Shown here: positions 7,781-15,651 of the stretch, piece after piece
Position numbering within the stretch: the stretch's first letter is position 1
Layout of the letters: each line of letters opens with the position of its first letter
NCBI GenBank assembly: GCA_003282885.1
Contig: QBYJ01000015.1
Coordinates: 1 to 32,701, forward strand
Reading direction: 5' to 3'
Source of the DNA: SAR116 cluster bacterium AG-325-F22
GTDB lineage: Bacteria > Pseudomonadota > Alphaproteobacteria > Puniceispirillales > Marisalimonadaceae
Length of the DNA: 32,701 nucleotides
Program-made: the position numbers and the translations under genes
The notes under the pieces: model-generated
What the model was told of the DNA's origin: nothing
Databases searched by the model: none
What the model saw: the letters and a program-made list of their open reading frames with translations, nothing else

Positions 7781-8330
7781 TCAAATTTACCAGCCTCATT
7801 CTCATTGATTCCATAAAAGATATTGGACAAACTATTGTATATTTTAAAAATTTTTTATTGCATAAAACAAAACAATTAATTTTATTTATGGAAGTTCTAA
7901 TTACTTCTCCTTCTTTAAAAGAATCAATATCAAAAACCACAAGCTTTTCAAAGAATGATTTAGAATGTTGACCACTTAAATTAAAGCATACCCAACCACC
8001 TGTTTGATCAGTAATAGATGCAATTGAATTAAAAGAAGAAATTATGCTTTTAGCTTGAACATCACCAAAGATGAAGTAACTGTTGTTCCTTGTCCAAAAA
8101 ACAAATACTTTATCTTTTTCCTGAAAATTAGAGATAGAAGGAGGCGCGTATGAAAAATAATTTTTAAAAGTCAAATTAAATTTTTTTGATTGGCCAAAAT
8201 TATGACTTAAAGAAAATATTTTTTTTGTGTTATCTAACTTTAGTTTCAAATCCTTTTTAACAACTATATTTTCAGAAGAATATATTATTGGGTAAAGCAT
8301 TAAGTCTTTATGCACGTAATTTTTCTCCAT
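7764..8330 (-). CDS. soxG: Sarcosine oxidase gamma subunit-like protein (SoxG/MgdD)
   Basis: Fourth gene of the soxBDAG operon and the least conserved subunit; in characterised heterotetrameric sarcosine oxidase the gamma chain packs against alpha without a cofactor of its own. From ATG 8330 the protein has 188 residues, close to family size. The C-terminal half shows the SoxG pattern: TGGWVCFNLSGQHSKSFFEK, then DIDSFKEGEVIRTSINKI and a closing SFMESMRMRLVNLI. The N-terminal half is lysine- and asparagine-rich and poorly conserved. The chosen start overlaps the soxA stop by 23 bases; ATG 8300, just after that stop, is an alternative, and neither has a clear ribosome binding site. Identity rests on operon position plus the C-terminal pattern. 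Confidence 0.78.
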   Translation of the reverse strand: MEKNYVHKDLMLYPIIYSSENIVVKKDLKLKLDNTKKIFSLSHNFGQSKKFNLTFKNYFSYAPPSISNFQEKDKVFVFWTRNNSYFIFGDVQAKSIISSFNSIASITDQTGGWVCFNLSGQHSKSFFEKLVVFDIDSFKEGEVIRTSINKINCFVLCNKKFLKYTIVCPISFMESMRMRLVNLINLIA

Positions 8331-11250
8331 TGGTATCAACAAAAATAGGGTTACATACCTCAGCAAAATCTTCTTTTCCTAAAATCGGGTTGCTAATTTT
8401 TATTTTATCTCCATGGCGGTTACATCCATTCTTTAGAAATCCCAGCGCAATATAGCTTTTTAAAGTTGGTGAATAACAAGAAGAGGTTATATAACCAAGG
8501 TCATTTTTAGGAGTAATTTTATCACTTGAATTAAACAAATGTGAGCCAGAAATTAATTGATTATTAGCTTTAAGAGGCTTCAAACCAACTAACCTTAATC
8601 CGTCTGAAGTATTCAAGCCTTCTCTTTTTGACAGAACCATACCAATACTATCTTTTTTGTTGGATACCATTTTACCCATATTTAAATTTAATGCAGAAAT
8701 TGTCCCATTTAATTCTGCTCCAGCAGCATGTCCTTTTTCAATTCTCATAACCCCAAGCGCTTCAGTACCATAAGGAATTATATTTTCTTCTTTTCCAATT
8801 TCCATAAGATGGGAAGCTAATGATGATGCATATTGAGTTGGAATAGATAATTCATAAGCCAGTTCACCCGAGAAAGAAATTCGAAAAAGCCTTGCTAAAA
8901 CACCACCACAAATTGTTAATTCCTTACAAGCCATAAAAGGGAAATTTTTGTTAGAAACATCAAATTGCTTATCAACCATTTTAGAAATTATTTTTCTAGA
9001 ATTTGGACCTGCAATTGCTATTTGTGCCCAAGCGTCTGTTGTTGAAATTAAATGGACGTCCATCTCTGGCCACAGACATTGATGGCAAAATTCTAGGTGT
9101 CTATATACACTTTCAGCATTAACAGTTGTAGTAGTCATAATGAAATGATTTTCACTCATTCTAGCTGTTGTTCCATCATCCATGACAATACCGTCTTCTC
9201 TAAGCATTAAACCATATCTAACTTTGCCAACTGGTAATTTTGCAAATCCATTACAGTAGACTTTATTTACAAATTCTAGGGCATCCTTTCCTTGAATATC
9301 AATTTTTCCTAAGGTTGAAACATCACAAAATCCAACTGAATTTCTAACAGAATTCACCTCTCGATCAACACTCATCCTCCAATGATTTTCATTTTTTTGA
9401 GAATACCATTCAGCTCTTAGCCACAATCCTGTTTCAGTAAAACTAGCGCCATAATCTCTAGCCCAATTATGGGTTGGGGTTAATCTTGTTGGCTTAAAAT
9501 TTTTACCAATTGAGGAACCAACTAAAGCCTCTATGGATAATGGAACGTAAGGTGGTCTAAATACCGTAGTTCCTACATCTGGTATAGACTTATTTGATAA
9601 GGAGGCTAATATAGCTAACCCTGTAACATTAGAAGTTTTACCTTGGTCTGTTCCCATTCCAAGGGTTGTGTATCTCTTTAAATGCTCTACTGTTCTAAAA
9701 TTTTCAGCATAAGCCATTTCAATATCTTTAACAGTCACGTCATTTTGTAAATCTACCCATTTTCTTTGAGAACCAATCTTTACAAACCAAAAAGGGTCTA
9801 TTTCAAAAGATTGCTCTTTGATTTTTGGGAGGCTATATTTTTTGGGTTTTATCTTTAAATCTGAAAGTATTTCTAATACTTGTTTTTCAGCGTCTAGGAT
9901 ACATTCATTTAATGAAAACTTTCCATTTGCTGAACCTGCAGCTTTTAAATGTGTTGAAACATTCTTTTTACCAGCAACAAATGCATATATCTTTTCATTC
10001 CACTCAGGTCTTACCCCAGTATGACTACTTAAATGAATATTTGGATTCCAACCTCCTGAAATACCAAGATAGTCACATTTTAAATGAGTAAGTTCCCCTT
10101 CTTTATTAACTATATCAACACCTTTAAGATATAACTTTCCTCTAGCGTTGACTACTTGGGAGCTTTTGAAAACTTTAATTTTAGGATCAAAAATTCTAGG
10201 ATTATCTCTTGTATCAACAACACCAATTAAATTTATTCCATTCGAAATTAAGTCCAAAGCAGTTAAATAAGTATCGTCATTATTAGTAAATAATAAAATT
10301 TTATCAAAATTATTTACGCCCCATCTATTTAAATAACTACGAATCGAACCAGACAACATAATTCCAGGTAAATCATTATTTTGAAAAGGAATTAGCCTTT
10401 CAAGTGAGCCTGAGCACAGCAAAGCTTTCTTGGACATTATTTTCCAAAATATTTGTTCTATTTTACCTTCTTTTAATTTTTGGATTGCTCCAAATACACC
10501 ATGATCAAACATCCCTATAACAGAGGTATTTTCTATACATCTAACGTTTGATAGTTTTCTAATTTCCTTTAGAATAGAATGAACCCAAGCTTGTGGTGAC
10601 ATATTAGAAATTTTGAAAACTTCATTGTTGAGGCTACCACCAAAAACATAATCTTCTTCAACTAATATAACTTTAATTCCCGACAAACCTGCAATATAAG
10701 CAGAAATTAGTCCTGAGAGACCTGAGCCAATAATTAGAAGATCGCAATATAAAAAACCTTTTTCTGAATTTTTATTATTTTTATTTTTTGATAACTTTCC
10801 TAAGCCAGCAGCTTTTCTAATGACTGGTTCATAGACCTTTTCCCAAAAAAAAGACGGCCACATGAAAGTTTTATAATAGAATCCAGCACCAATAAATTTT
10901 GAAAATTTATCATTTATTGACATAAAATCGTATTTTAAGGAAGGCCAGCAATTTTGACTTTTAGCCACTAATCCTTCATATAATTCTACTGTAGTAGCCT
11001 TGCTATTGGGTTCATTATAATCATCATGTATTATCTCAACTAAGGCATTTGGTTCATGAGAACCCGATGTAAAAATTCCTCGTGGTCTGTGATACTTAAA
11101 TGATCTAGCAATTAATTTAACATCATTAGCTAATAGAGCTGATGCCAGGGTATCTCCTTGAAAACCTTCGTATTTTTTCCCATTAAATACAAAACTTAAT
11201 TTTTTATTTGTATTGATCAGACTAGATTTAGTTCTTGTTGGTCTAATCAT
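8308..11250 (-). CDS. soxA: Sarcosine oxidase alpha subunit family protein (SoxA/MgdC)
   Basis: Large subunit of a heterotetrameric amine oxidase or dehydrogenase that demethylates sarcosine or a related N-methyl amino acid and passes the one-carbon unit to tetrahydrofolate. At 980 residues it is full length. Order of parts: an N-terminal ferredoxin-like domain (about 15-75, including FKYHRPRGIFTSGSHEPNAL); a dinucleotide-binding domain with DLLIIGSGLSG (170-180, Gly175/177/180); a middle domain; then a C-terminal GcvT-type folate-binding domain from about 600, with FCDVSTLGKIDIQG and PYGTEALGVMRIEKGHAAGAELNG. The start overlaps soxD by 8 bases. Close paralogues act on N-methylglutamate, so the substrate is not fixed by sequence alone. 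No glyA, folD or purU, which often accompany sox genes, occur in this window. Confidence 0.9.
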   Translation of the reverse strand: MIRPTRTKSSLINTNKKLSFVFNGKKYEGFQGDTLASALLANDVKLIARSFKYHRPRGIFTSGSHEPNALVEIIHDDYNEPNSKATTVELYEGLVAKSQNCWPSLKYDFMSINDKFSKFIGAGFYYKTFMWPSFFWEKVYEPVIRKAAGLGKLSKNKNNKNSEKGFLYCDLLIIGSGLSGLISAYIAGLSGIKVILVEEDYVFGGSLNNEVFKISNMSPQAWVHSILKEIRKLSNVRCIENTSVIGMFDHGVFGAIQKLKEGKIEQIFWKIMSKKALLCSGSLERLIPFQNNDLPGIMLSGSIRSYLNRWGVNNFDKILLFTNNDDTYLTALDLISNGINLIGVVDTRDNPRIFDPKIKVFKSSQVVNARGKLYLKGVDIVNKEGELTHLKCDYLGISGGWNPNIHLSSHTGVRPEWNEKIYAFVAGKKNVSTHLKAAGSANGKFSLNECILDAEKQVLEILSDLKIKPKKYSLPKIKEQSFEIDPFWFVKIGSQRKWVDLQNDVTVKDIEMAYAENFRTVEHLKRYTTLGMGTDQGKTSNVTGLAILASLSNKSIPDVGTTVFRPPYVPLSIEALVGSSIGKNFKPTRLTPTHNWARDYGASFTETGLWLRAEWYSQKNENHWRMSVDREVNSVRNSVGFCDVSTLGKIDIQGKDALEFVNKVYCNGFAKLPVGKVRYGLMLREDGIVMDDGTTARMSENHFIMTTTTVNAESVYRHLEFCHQCLWPEMDVHLISTTDAWAQIAIAGPNSRKIISKMVDKQFDVSNKNFPFMACKELTICGGVLARLFRISFSGELAYELSIPTQYASSLASHLMEIGKEENIIPYGTEALGVMRIEKGHAAGAELNGTISALNLNMGKMVSNKKDSIGMVLSKREGLNTSDGLRLVGLKPLKANNQLISGSHLFNSSDKITPKNDLGYITSSCYSPTLKSYIALGFLKNGCNRHGDKIKISNPILGKEDFAEVCNPIFVDTNGEKLRA

Positions 11251-11533
11251 TAAACTTTTCCATATTTTTTTTAAATTCAGTAGCTAATTCAACTTTAAAA
11301 ATTTCGTGAGTTATAGTATTTCTTGAAATCACAAGCCAACTTCTATCTCCTTGTTGATGAAACCAAAGTTCTTTATGCATTCCGGCAACATTTTCTCTGA
11401 GATATAGGTATTTGTAAAAATTATCTTCTGAGTTTTCTTCATCCCAGTTAGGCCTGTTCAATAGCGACGCATCACCTAAATAGATGAATTCACTAGCATC
11501 CCTTGGACCTAATAATGGATGATCAATAATCAT
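11243..11533 (-). CDS. soxD: Sarcosine oxidase delta subunit-like protein (SoxD/MgdB) with altered zinc site
   Basis: Small subunit, 96 residues, matching SoxD in size and in the motifs GPRDASEF (9-16) near the N-terminus and WLVISRNTITHEI (66-78) near the C-terminus. Characterised delta subunits bind zinc through two cysteines in a CPxCGPRD motif plus a His and a Cys in an HxxxC motif. Here the first motif reads HPLLGPRD and the second reads HQQGD, so H5, L8, H59 and D63 occupy the four positions and the protein contains no cysteine at all. It lies between soxB and soxA, 11 bases after soxB and overlapping soxA by 8 bases, so it is surely part of the complex. The family call is firm; metal binding is doubtful. 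Confidence 0.87.
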   Translation of the reverse strand: MIIDHPLLGPRDASEFIYLGDASLLNRPNWDEENSEDNFYKYLYLRENVAGMHKELWFHQQGDRSWLVISRNTITHEIFKVELATEFKKNMEKFND

Positions 11534-11544
11534 TAGATTCTACT

Positions 11545-12795
11545 TTAATGTAAATTTGGTTGGGCTCCTTGACCTTTTTCGTCAATCATATAGCCATTTT
11601 TAAATCTATCTAATTGAAAGTTTTCAGATAATGAATGAGAATCACCTTTTGCAAGTAAATGGGCAAAACACCAGCCAGAGGCTGGGGTTGCTTTAAAGCC
11701 CCCATAACACCAACCCGCATTCAAATATAATCCTTTAATGTGAGTTTTATCTATAATTGGAGAACCATCCATACTCATATCCATAATACCTCCCCACATT
11801 CTTAAAAGTCTTGCTTTACCTATGGTAGGCATTAATGCTAAACCACCCTCACAAACATCTTCTAACATATCCATCCCTCCTCTTTGCGCATAAGAGTTAT
11901 ATCCATCAATATCACCTCCAAAAACCAAGCCACCTTTATCAGATTGTGATATATAAAAGTGCCCTGCTCCAAAAGTAATGACACCTGGAATAAGAGGCTT
12001 TAAACTTTCACTTACGAATGCTTGTAAAACATGGCTTTCTAATGGAAGGTTCATATTAGCTTTAGACATTAACACACTTGACGATCCAGCTACAGCACAA
12101 CCAATTTTATCAGCTAAAATATTACCTTTATTGGTCTCTACGCCAATGCAGGTTCCAGATTTGATTATGAACCCTGTAACTTCACAATTTTGTATAATAT
12201 CAACACCTAACTCGTCTGCAGCATGAGCGTAACCCCATGCAACAGCGTCGTGGCGGACTGAACCACCTCTTTTTTGAAAAAGGCCTCCCTTAATTGGAAA
12301 CCTCGCATTGTCATAATCTAAAAAAGGATACATTGATTTTATTTTATCAACATCAAACAGCTCTGCATCTGCTCCATTAATTATCATAGAGTTACCTCGT
12401 CTTACAAAAGAGTCCCTTTGCGCATCAGAATGAAAAACATTCAAAACTCCTCTTTGACTTACCATTGCATTATAGTTAATTTGATTTTCAAGTGTTTCCC
12501 ATAATTTTAAGGAAAATTCGTAAAAGGCTTCATTTTCATTTAGTAGATAGTTTGATCGAATTATGGTCGTGTTGCGTCCAACGTTGCCTCCACCAATCCA
12601 GTTTTTTTCAAGCACTGCTATATTTTTAATTTTGAATTCTTTAGCTAAGTAAAAAGCTGTCGCCAGTCCGTGTCCACCACCACCAATAATAATTACATCA
12701 TATTTTTTCTTTATCTCGGGGTTTTGCCATGTTTTTTTCCATCCTTTATTGTCATTTAAACCCTCTTTTAATATTTTAAAAACATTATAGTACAT
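11545..12795 (-). CDS. soxB: Sarcosine oxidase beta subunit family protein (SoxB/MgdA)
   Basis: Catalytic FAD-dependent subunit that oxidises the N-methyl amino acid. From ATG 12795 it has 416 residues, the usual SoxB size. The N-terminus runs YNVFKILKEGLN, WKKTWQNPEIKKKYDVIIIG, then the FAD-binding GGGGHG (38-43), and WIGGGNVGRNTTIIRSNYL, all classic SoxB segments. H182 in RHDAVAWGYA corresponds to the histidine that carries covalent FMN in characterised enzymes (His173 there, from memory). The C-terminal MWGGIMDMSMDGSPIID and GLYLNAGWCYGGFKATPASGW motifs complete the substrate and FAD site. The frame is open upstream to 13449 but that part lies over livJ and looks nothing like SoxB, so it is excluded. 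First gene of soxBDAG. Confidence 0.92.
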   Translation of the reverse strand: MYYNVFKILKEGLNDNKGWKKTWQNPEIKKKYDVIIIGGGGHGLATAFYLAKEFKIKNIAVLEKNWIGGGNVGRNTTIIRSNYLLNENEAFYEFSLKLWETLENQINYNAMVSQRGVLNVFHSDAQRDSFVRRGNSMIINGADAELFDVDKIKSMYPFLDYDNARFPIKGGLFQKRGGSVRHDAVAWGYAHAADELGVDIIQNCEVTGFIIKSGTCIGVETNKGNILADKIGCAVAGSSSVLMSKANMNLPLESHVLQAFVSESLKPLIPGVITFGAGHFYISQSDKGGLVFGGDIDGYNSYAQRGGMDMLEDVCEGGLALMPTIGKARLLRMWGGIMDMSMDGSPIIDKTHIKGLYLNAGWCYGGFKATPASGWCFAHLLAKGDSHSLSENFQLDRFKNGYMIDEKGQGAQPNLH

Positions 12796-12937
12796 ATGGA
12801 AAGCATCTCTTCTTTTTGGTAAATGTATAATTAACCTACTAAAGGTTATTTTGCATAACAACTTAAAATTTGATTCGCTTAATAATATTATTTCTTTATA
12901 AAATGAAATGTATTTATAAAACAAAGGGGAAACGTTT
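12796..12937. promoter_or_regulatory. Divergent control region between soxB and livJ
   Basis: A 142-base AT-rich gap holds the start signals of both the soxBDAG operon and the liv-type transporter. A small inverted repeat, TAACCT (12832-12837) and AGGTTA (12843-12848), sits nearer soxB. The livJ ribosome binding site AAGGGGA (12924-12930) is strong. I see no convincing -35/-10 pair. The head-to-head layout allows shared regulation of uptake and oxidation. Confidence 0.5.
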
Positions 12938-14116
12938 ATGAAAAAAATTATAATTTCATTTATGCTATCAATATTCCTTATTTTTCCAGCATTTGCGAAA
13001 AATGTGAAAATTGGAATTATTTTAGGATTTACAGGTCCTATCGAGTCTTTAGCACCTGTGATGGCGAAAAGTGCTGAATTAGCCATTGAAGAAGTAAATA
13101 ATTCAGGTAATTTTATGCATGGTAAAATTGAAGGTGTCAGAGCAGACTCTACATGTGTTGACGCAGCAGCAGCGCAAGCTGCAGCAGAAAGATTAATAAC
13201 TTCTGATAAAGTCAGTGCAATAATGGGCGCGGATTGCTCTGGAGTTACAACTGCAGTTTTAAAAAATGTAGCAATGCCTAATGGTATAGTTATGATATCT
13301 CCCTCAGCAACTTCACCTGCTTTATCAACTGAACCTGATAACGGACTTTTTTTTAGGACCGCGCCATCAGATGCTAGACAAGGCGAAGTGATAGCTGATT
13401 TATTAATAGAAAAAGGGTTCAAATCTGCTGCTTTATCACATACTAACAACGATTATGGAAAAGGCTTGGCAGCAAGTATTCAAAAAAACTTTATCTCGAG
13501 AGGTGGTAAAATTACTGTAACAGCAGCTCATGAAGATGGTAAAGCTGACTATAGTGCAGAGGTTGCTGCATTGGCACAAGCAGGAGGTGACATCCTAATT
13601 GTAGCAGGTTATTTAGATCAAGGTGGAAAAGGAATAATTCAAACATCTCTAGATAGTGGTGCTTTTGATAAATTCTTTTTACCAGATGGCATGATTGGTG
13701 ATTCATTACCAAAAGCCATTGGTCCAGACCTTAATGGGTCAATAGGATCAGTTCCTGGAACAGACAGTCCTGGTGCCGCAAAATATTCTGAGCTAGCAAA
13801 AAAAGCAGGTTTTGAATCTGGACCTTATGGGCCAGAATCATACGATTCTGCAGCTTTAATTATGTTAGCAATGGAAAAGTCTAAATCTACTGTAAGTAAT
13901 ACTTTTAAAAAGAGTGTTATGGATGTAGCTAATGCACCTGGGGAAAAAATATATCCTGGTGAGCTTGGAAAAGCATTAAAATTAATTAAAGCAGGTAAGG
14001 AGATAGACTATGTTGGAGCAACTGCACTAGAGCTTGTTGGATCAGGCGAGTCATCTGGAAGCTTTGCTGAAATCCTTATTGATAACGAGAAAACTAATAA
14101 AGTTAGTTATAGATAA
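12938..14116 (+). CDS. livJ: ABC transporter substrate-binding protein, branched-chain amino acid (LivJ) type
   Basis: Periplasmic type I receptor feeding the LivGFHM transporter downstream, 392 residues. Residues 1-20 are a signal peptide (hydrophobic core then AFA before KNVKIG). The opening strand KIGIILGFTGPIESLAP and the GADCSGVTTAVLKNVAMPNG, MISPSATSPALS and NDYGKGLAASIQKNF segments match the Peripla_BP_6/LivJ fold. Ligands of this family range from leucine to urea, amides and betaine-like compounds, so the name is only structural. The head-to-head position with soxBDAG suggests a methylated amino acid or other amine; that is inference. A strong ribosome binding site precedes ATG 12938, and a hairpin terminator-like element follows the stop. 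Confidence 0.9.
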   Translation: MKKIIISFMLSIFLIFPAFAKNVKIGIILGFTGPIESLAPVMAKSAELAIEEVNNSGNFMHGKIEGVRADSTCVDAAAAQAAAERLITSDKVSAIMGADCSGVTTAVLKNVAMPNGIVMISPSATSPALSTEPDNGLFFRTAPSDARQGEVIADLLIEKGFKSAALSHTNNDYGKGLAASIQKNFISRGGKITVTAAHEDGKADYSAEVAALAQAGGDILIVAGYLDQGGKGIIQTSLDSGAFDKFFLPDGMIGDSLPKAIGPDLNGSIGSVPGTDSPGAAKYSELAKKAGFESGPYGPESYDSAALIMLAMEKSKSTVSNTFKKSVMDVANAPGEKIYPGELGKALKLIKAGKEIDYVGATALELVGSGESSGSFAEILIDNEKTNKVSYR

Positions 14117-14120
14117 AGTT

Positions 14121-14154
14121 AAAAAGGCTTAAGATATAATCTTAAGCCTTTTTT
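14121..14154 (+). terminator. Strong hairpin with T-run between livJ and livG
   Basis: Arms AAAAAGGCTTAAGAT (14121-14135) and ATCTTAAGCCTTTTT (14139-14153) pair perfectly over 15 bases around a three-base ATA loop, ending in six T. This is a good intrinsic terminator that starts 4 bases after the livJ stop and ends 12 bases before livG. With no room for another promoter, partial read-through probably sets a high receptor-to-transporter ratio. Confidence 0.85.
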
Positions 14155-14166
14155 CTGGTTATATAT

Positions 14167-14922
14167 ATGCTTTCGATAAATAATCTTTACAAAAGTTTTG
14201 GTGGTATACAAGCCATAAACAATGTTTCCTTAAACATTGAAAAATCTACAGTTACAGCACTTATTGGGCCTAATGGAGCTGGAAAAACAACTTTATTTAA
14301 TATTATTAATGGTTCTATTAAACCTGATTCAGGAAGTATAAAACTTGAAAATATAGATATAACTAGTTATGAACCTCATCAACTTTTTAACCTTGGTATA
14401 CTTAGAACCTTTCAGATAGCTCATGAATTTTCATCTCTAACGGTAAGAGATAATTTGATGATGGTACCGCCTAATCAAATAGGTGAATCAATTATAAATA
14501 CATGGTTCAGACAAAATAAAATAAAACAAGAAGAACAAAAGATTTTGGAAAAAACAAATGATGTTTTAGATTTTTTACAATTAAAACATATTGAAAATGA
14601 GTATGCTGGTAATCTTTCTGGGGGACAAAAAAAATTATTAGAGTTAGGAAGAACAATGATGGTAAAACCAAAAATAGTTCTCCTTGATGAAGTAGGTGCT
14701 GGTGTAAATCGTACTTTGTTAAACACAATTGGTGATGCCATATTAAGACTTAACAAGGAATTAAATTATACTTTTTGCATGATTGAACATGATATAGATT
14801 TTATAAGTAGATTATGTGACCCAGTTATTGTTATGGCTGAAGGATCCATCTTAATGACAGACGAAATATCAAAAATAAGAAAAAATGAGGAAGTTATAGA
14901 AGTTTATCTAGGTAAAAATTAA
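14167..14922 (+). CDS. livG: ABC transporter ATP-binding protein, LivG type
   Basis: One of two cytoplasmic ATPases energising the liv-type importer, 251 residues. Motifs in order: FGGIQAINNVSL typical of LivG, Walker A GPNGAGKTT (34-42), the LRTFQIAHEFSSLTVRDNLMM segment (Q-loop region), signature LSGGQ (150-154), Walker B IVLLDE (170-175) and the EHD switch histidine around 208. After Walker B it reads VGAGVN, as usual for LivG. It starts 12 bases after the attenuator-like hairpin and is followed by livF after 18 bases. The order G-F-H-M, ATPases before permeases, differs from the common H-M-G-F order. Confidence 0.92.
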   Translation: MLSINNLYKSFGGIQAINNVSLNIEKSTVTALIGPNGAGKTTLFNIINGSIKPDSGSIKLENIDITSYEPHQLFNLGILRTFQIAHEFSSLTVRDNLMMVPPNQIGESIINTWFRQNKIKQEEQKILEKTNDVLDFLQLKHIENEYAGNLSGGQKKLLELGRTMMVKPKIVLLDEVGAGVNRTLLNTIGDAILRLNKELNYTFCMIEHDIDFISRLCDPVIVMAEGSILMTDEISKIRKNEEVIEVYLGKN

Positions 14923-14940
14923 ATGAATAATACTTAAATT

Positions 14941-15645
14941 ATGTACTTACTATTTGGAGAAAATATAACTTGTGGATATGGATCTGTTGATATTCTTTCT
15001 AACTGCAATGTCGGAGTTAATGAGGGAGAAATATCTTCAATAGTTGGTCCTAACGGTGCAGGAAAATCAACGGCTATGAAAGCACTATTTGGACTATTAC
15101 CTATAAAACAAGGAAAAATTATTTTAGACGGTGAAGACATAACTAATATACCACCTCAGCAAAGAGTTCTAAAAGGTATGGGTTTCGTTCCACAGACTAA
15201 CAATATATTTCCTTCATTAACAGTTGAAGAAAACTTGGAAATGGGTGCATTTGTTGAACAACATGATTGTACAAAAATGCTAGAATATATTTATGAACTC
15301 TTTCCTGTTTTAAAAGATAAACAATATCAGTTGGCCGGTGAATTATCTGGTGGTCAGAGACAACAAGTTGCAGTAGGAAGAGCTTTAATAACCAAACCTA
15401 AAGTATTAATGTTGGATGAACCCTCAGCTGGAGTTTCTCCAATTATTATGGAAGGTTTATTTAACAAAGTTACCGAAATAGCTAATCAAGGAACTGCAGT
15501 TTTAATGGTTGAACAAAATGCAAAACAAGCCTTAAAAATTTCTAATTTGGGTTTTGTTTTAAATCAAGGAAAAAACTTTTTTACAGATACTGGAAATTCA
15601 CTTTTAGAAAACAAAGAAGTCCGACAAGCTTTTTTAGGGGGTTAG
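14941..15645 (+). CDS. livF: ABC transporter ATP-binding protein, LivF type
   Basis: Second ATPase of the liv-type importer, 234 residues, pairing with LivG. Motifs: CGYGSVDILSN near the N-terminus as in LivF, Walker A GPNGAGKST (36-44), FVPQTNNIFPSLTVEENL (Q-loop, 82-99), signature LSGGQ (135-139), Walker B VLMLDE (155-160) followed by PSAGVSP, and switch MVEQNAKQAL. ATG 14941 is the first codon after a short gap from livG and gives the normal N-terminus. Sequence ends six bases before the livH start, so translation is probably coupled. Confidence 0.92.
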   Translation: MYLLFGENITCGYGSVDILSNCNVGVNEGEISSIVGPNGAGKSTAMKALFGLLPIKQGKIILDGEDITNIPPQQRVLKGMGFVPQTNNIFPSLTVEENLEMGAFVEQHDCTKMLEYIYELFPVLKDKQYQLAGELSGGQRQQVAVGRALITKPKVLMLDEPSAGVSPIIMEGLFNKVTEIANQGTAVLMVEQNAKQALKISNLGFVLNQGKNFFTDTGNSLLENKEVRQAFLGG

Positions 15646-15651
15646 ATTTCG

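Noticed and set aside
8331-8366. Upstream extension of soxG
   Set aside because: It lies wholly over the soxA end; ATG 8330 or 8300 suits family length better.
9818-10091. Two overlapping plus-strand open frames inside soxA
   Set aside because: Antisense to well-conserved SoxA sequence, no ribosome binding site and no recognisable product.
12832-12848. Inverted repeat TAACCT/AGGTTA as a regulator operator
   Set aside because: Only six-base arms in AT-rich DNA; such repeats are expected by chance, so it is not listed as a site.
12796-13449. Long N-terminal extension of soxB on the minus strand
   Set aside because: It lies antisense to livJ, is Ser/Ala/Ile-rich low-information sequence unlike SoxB, and ATG 12795 gives the exact family N-terminus and size.
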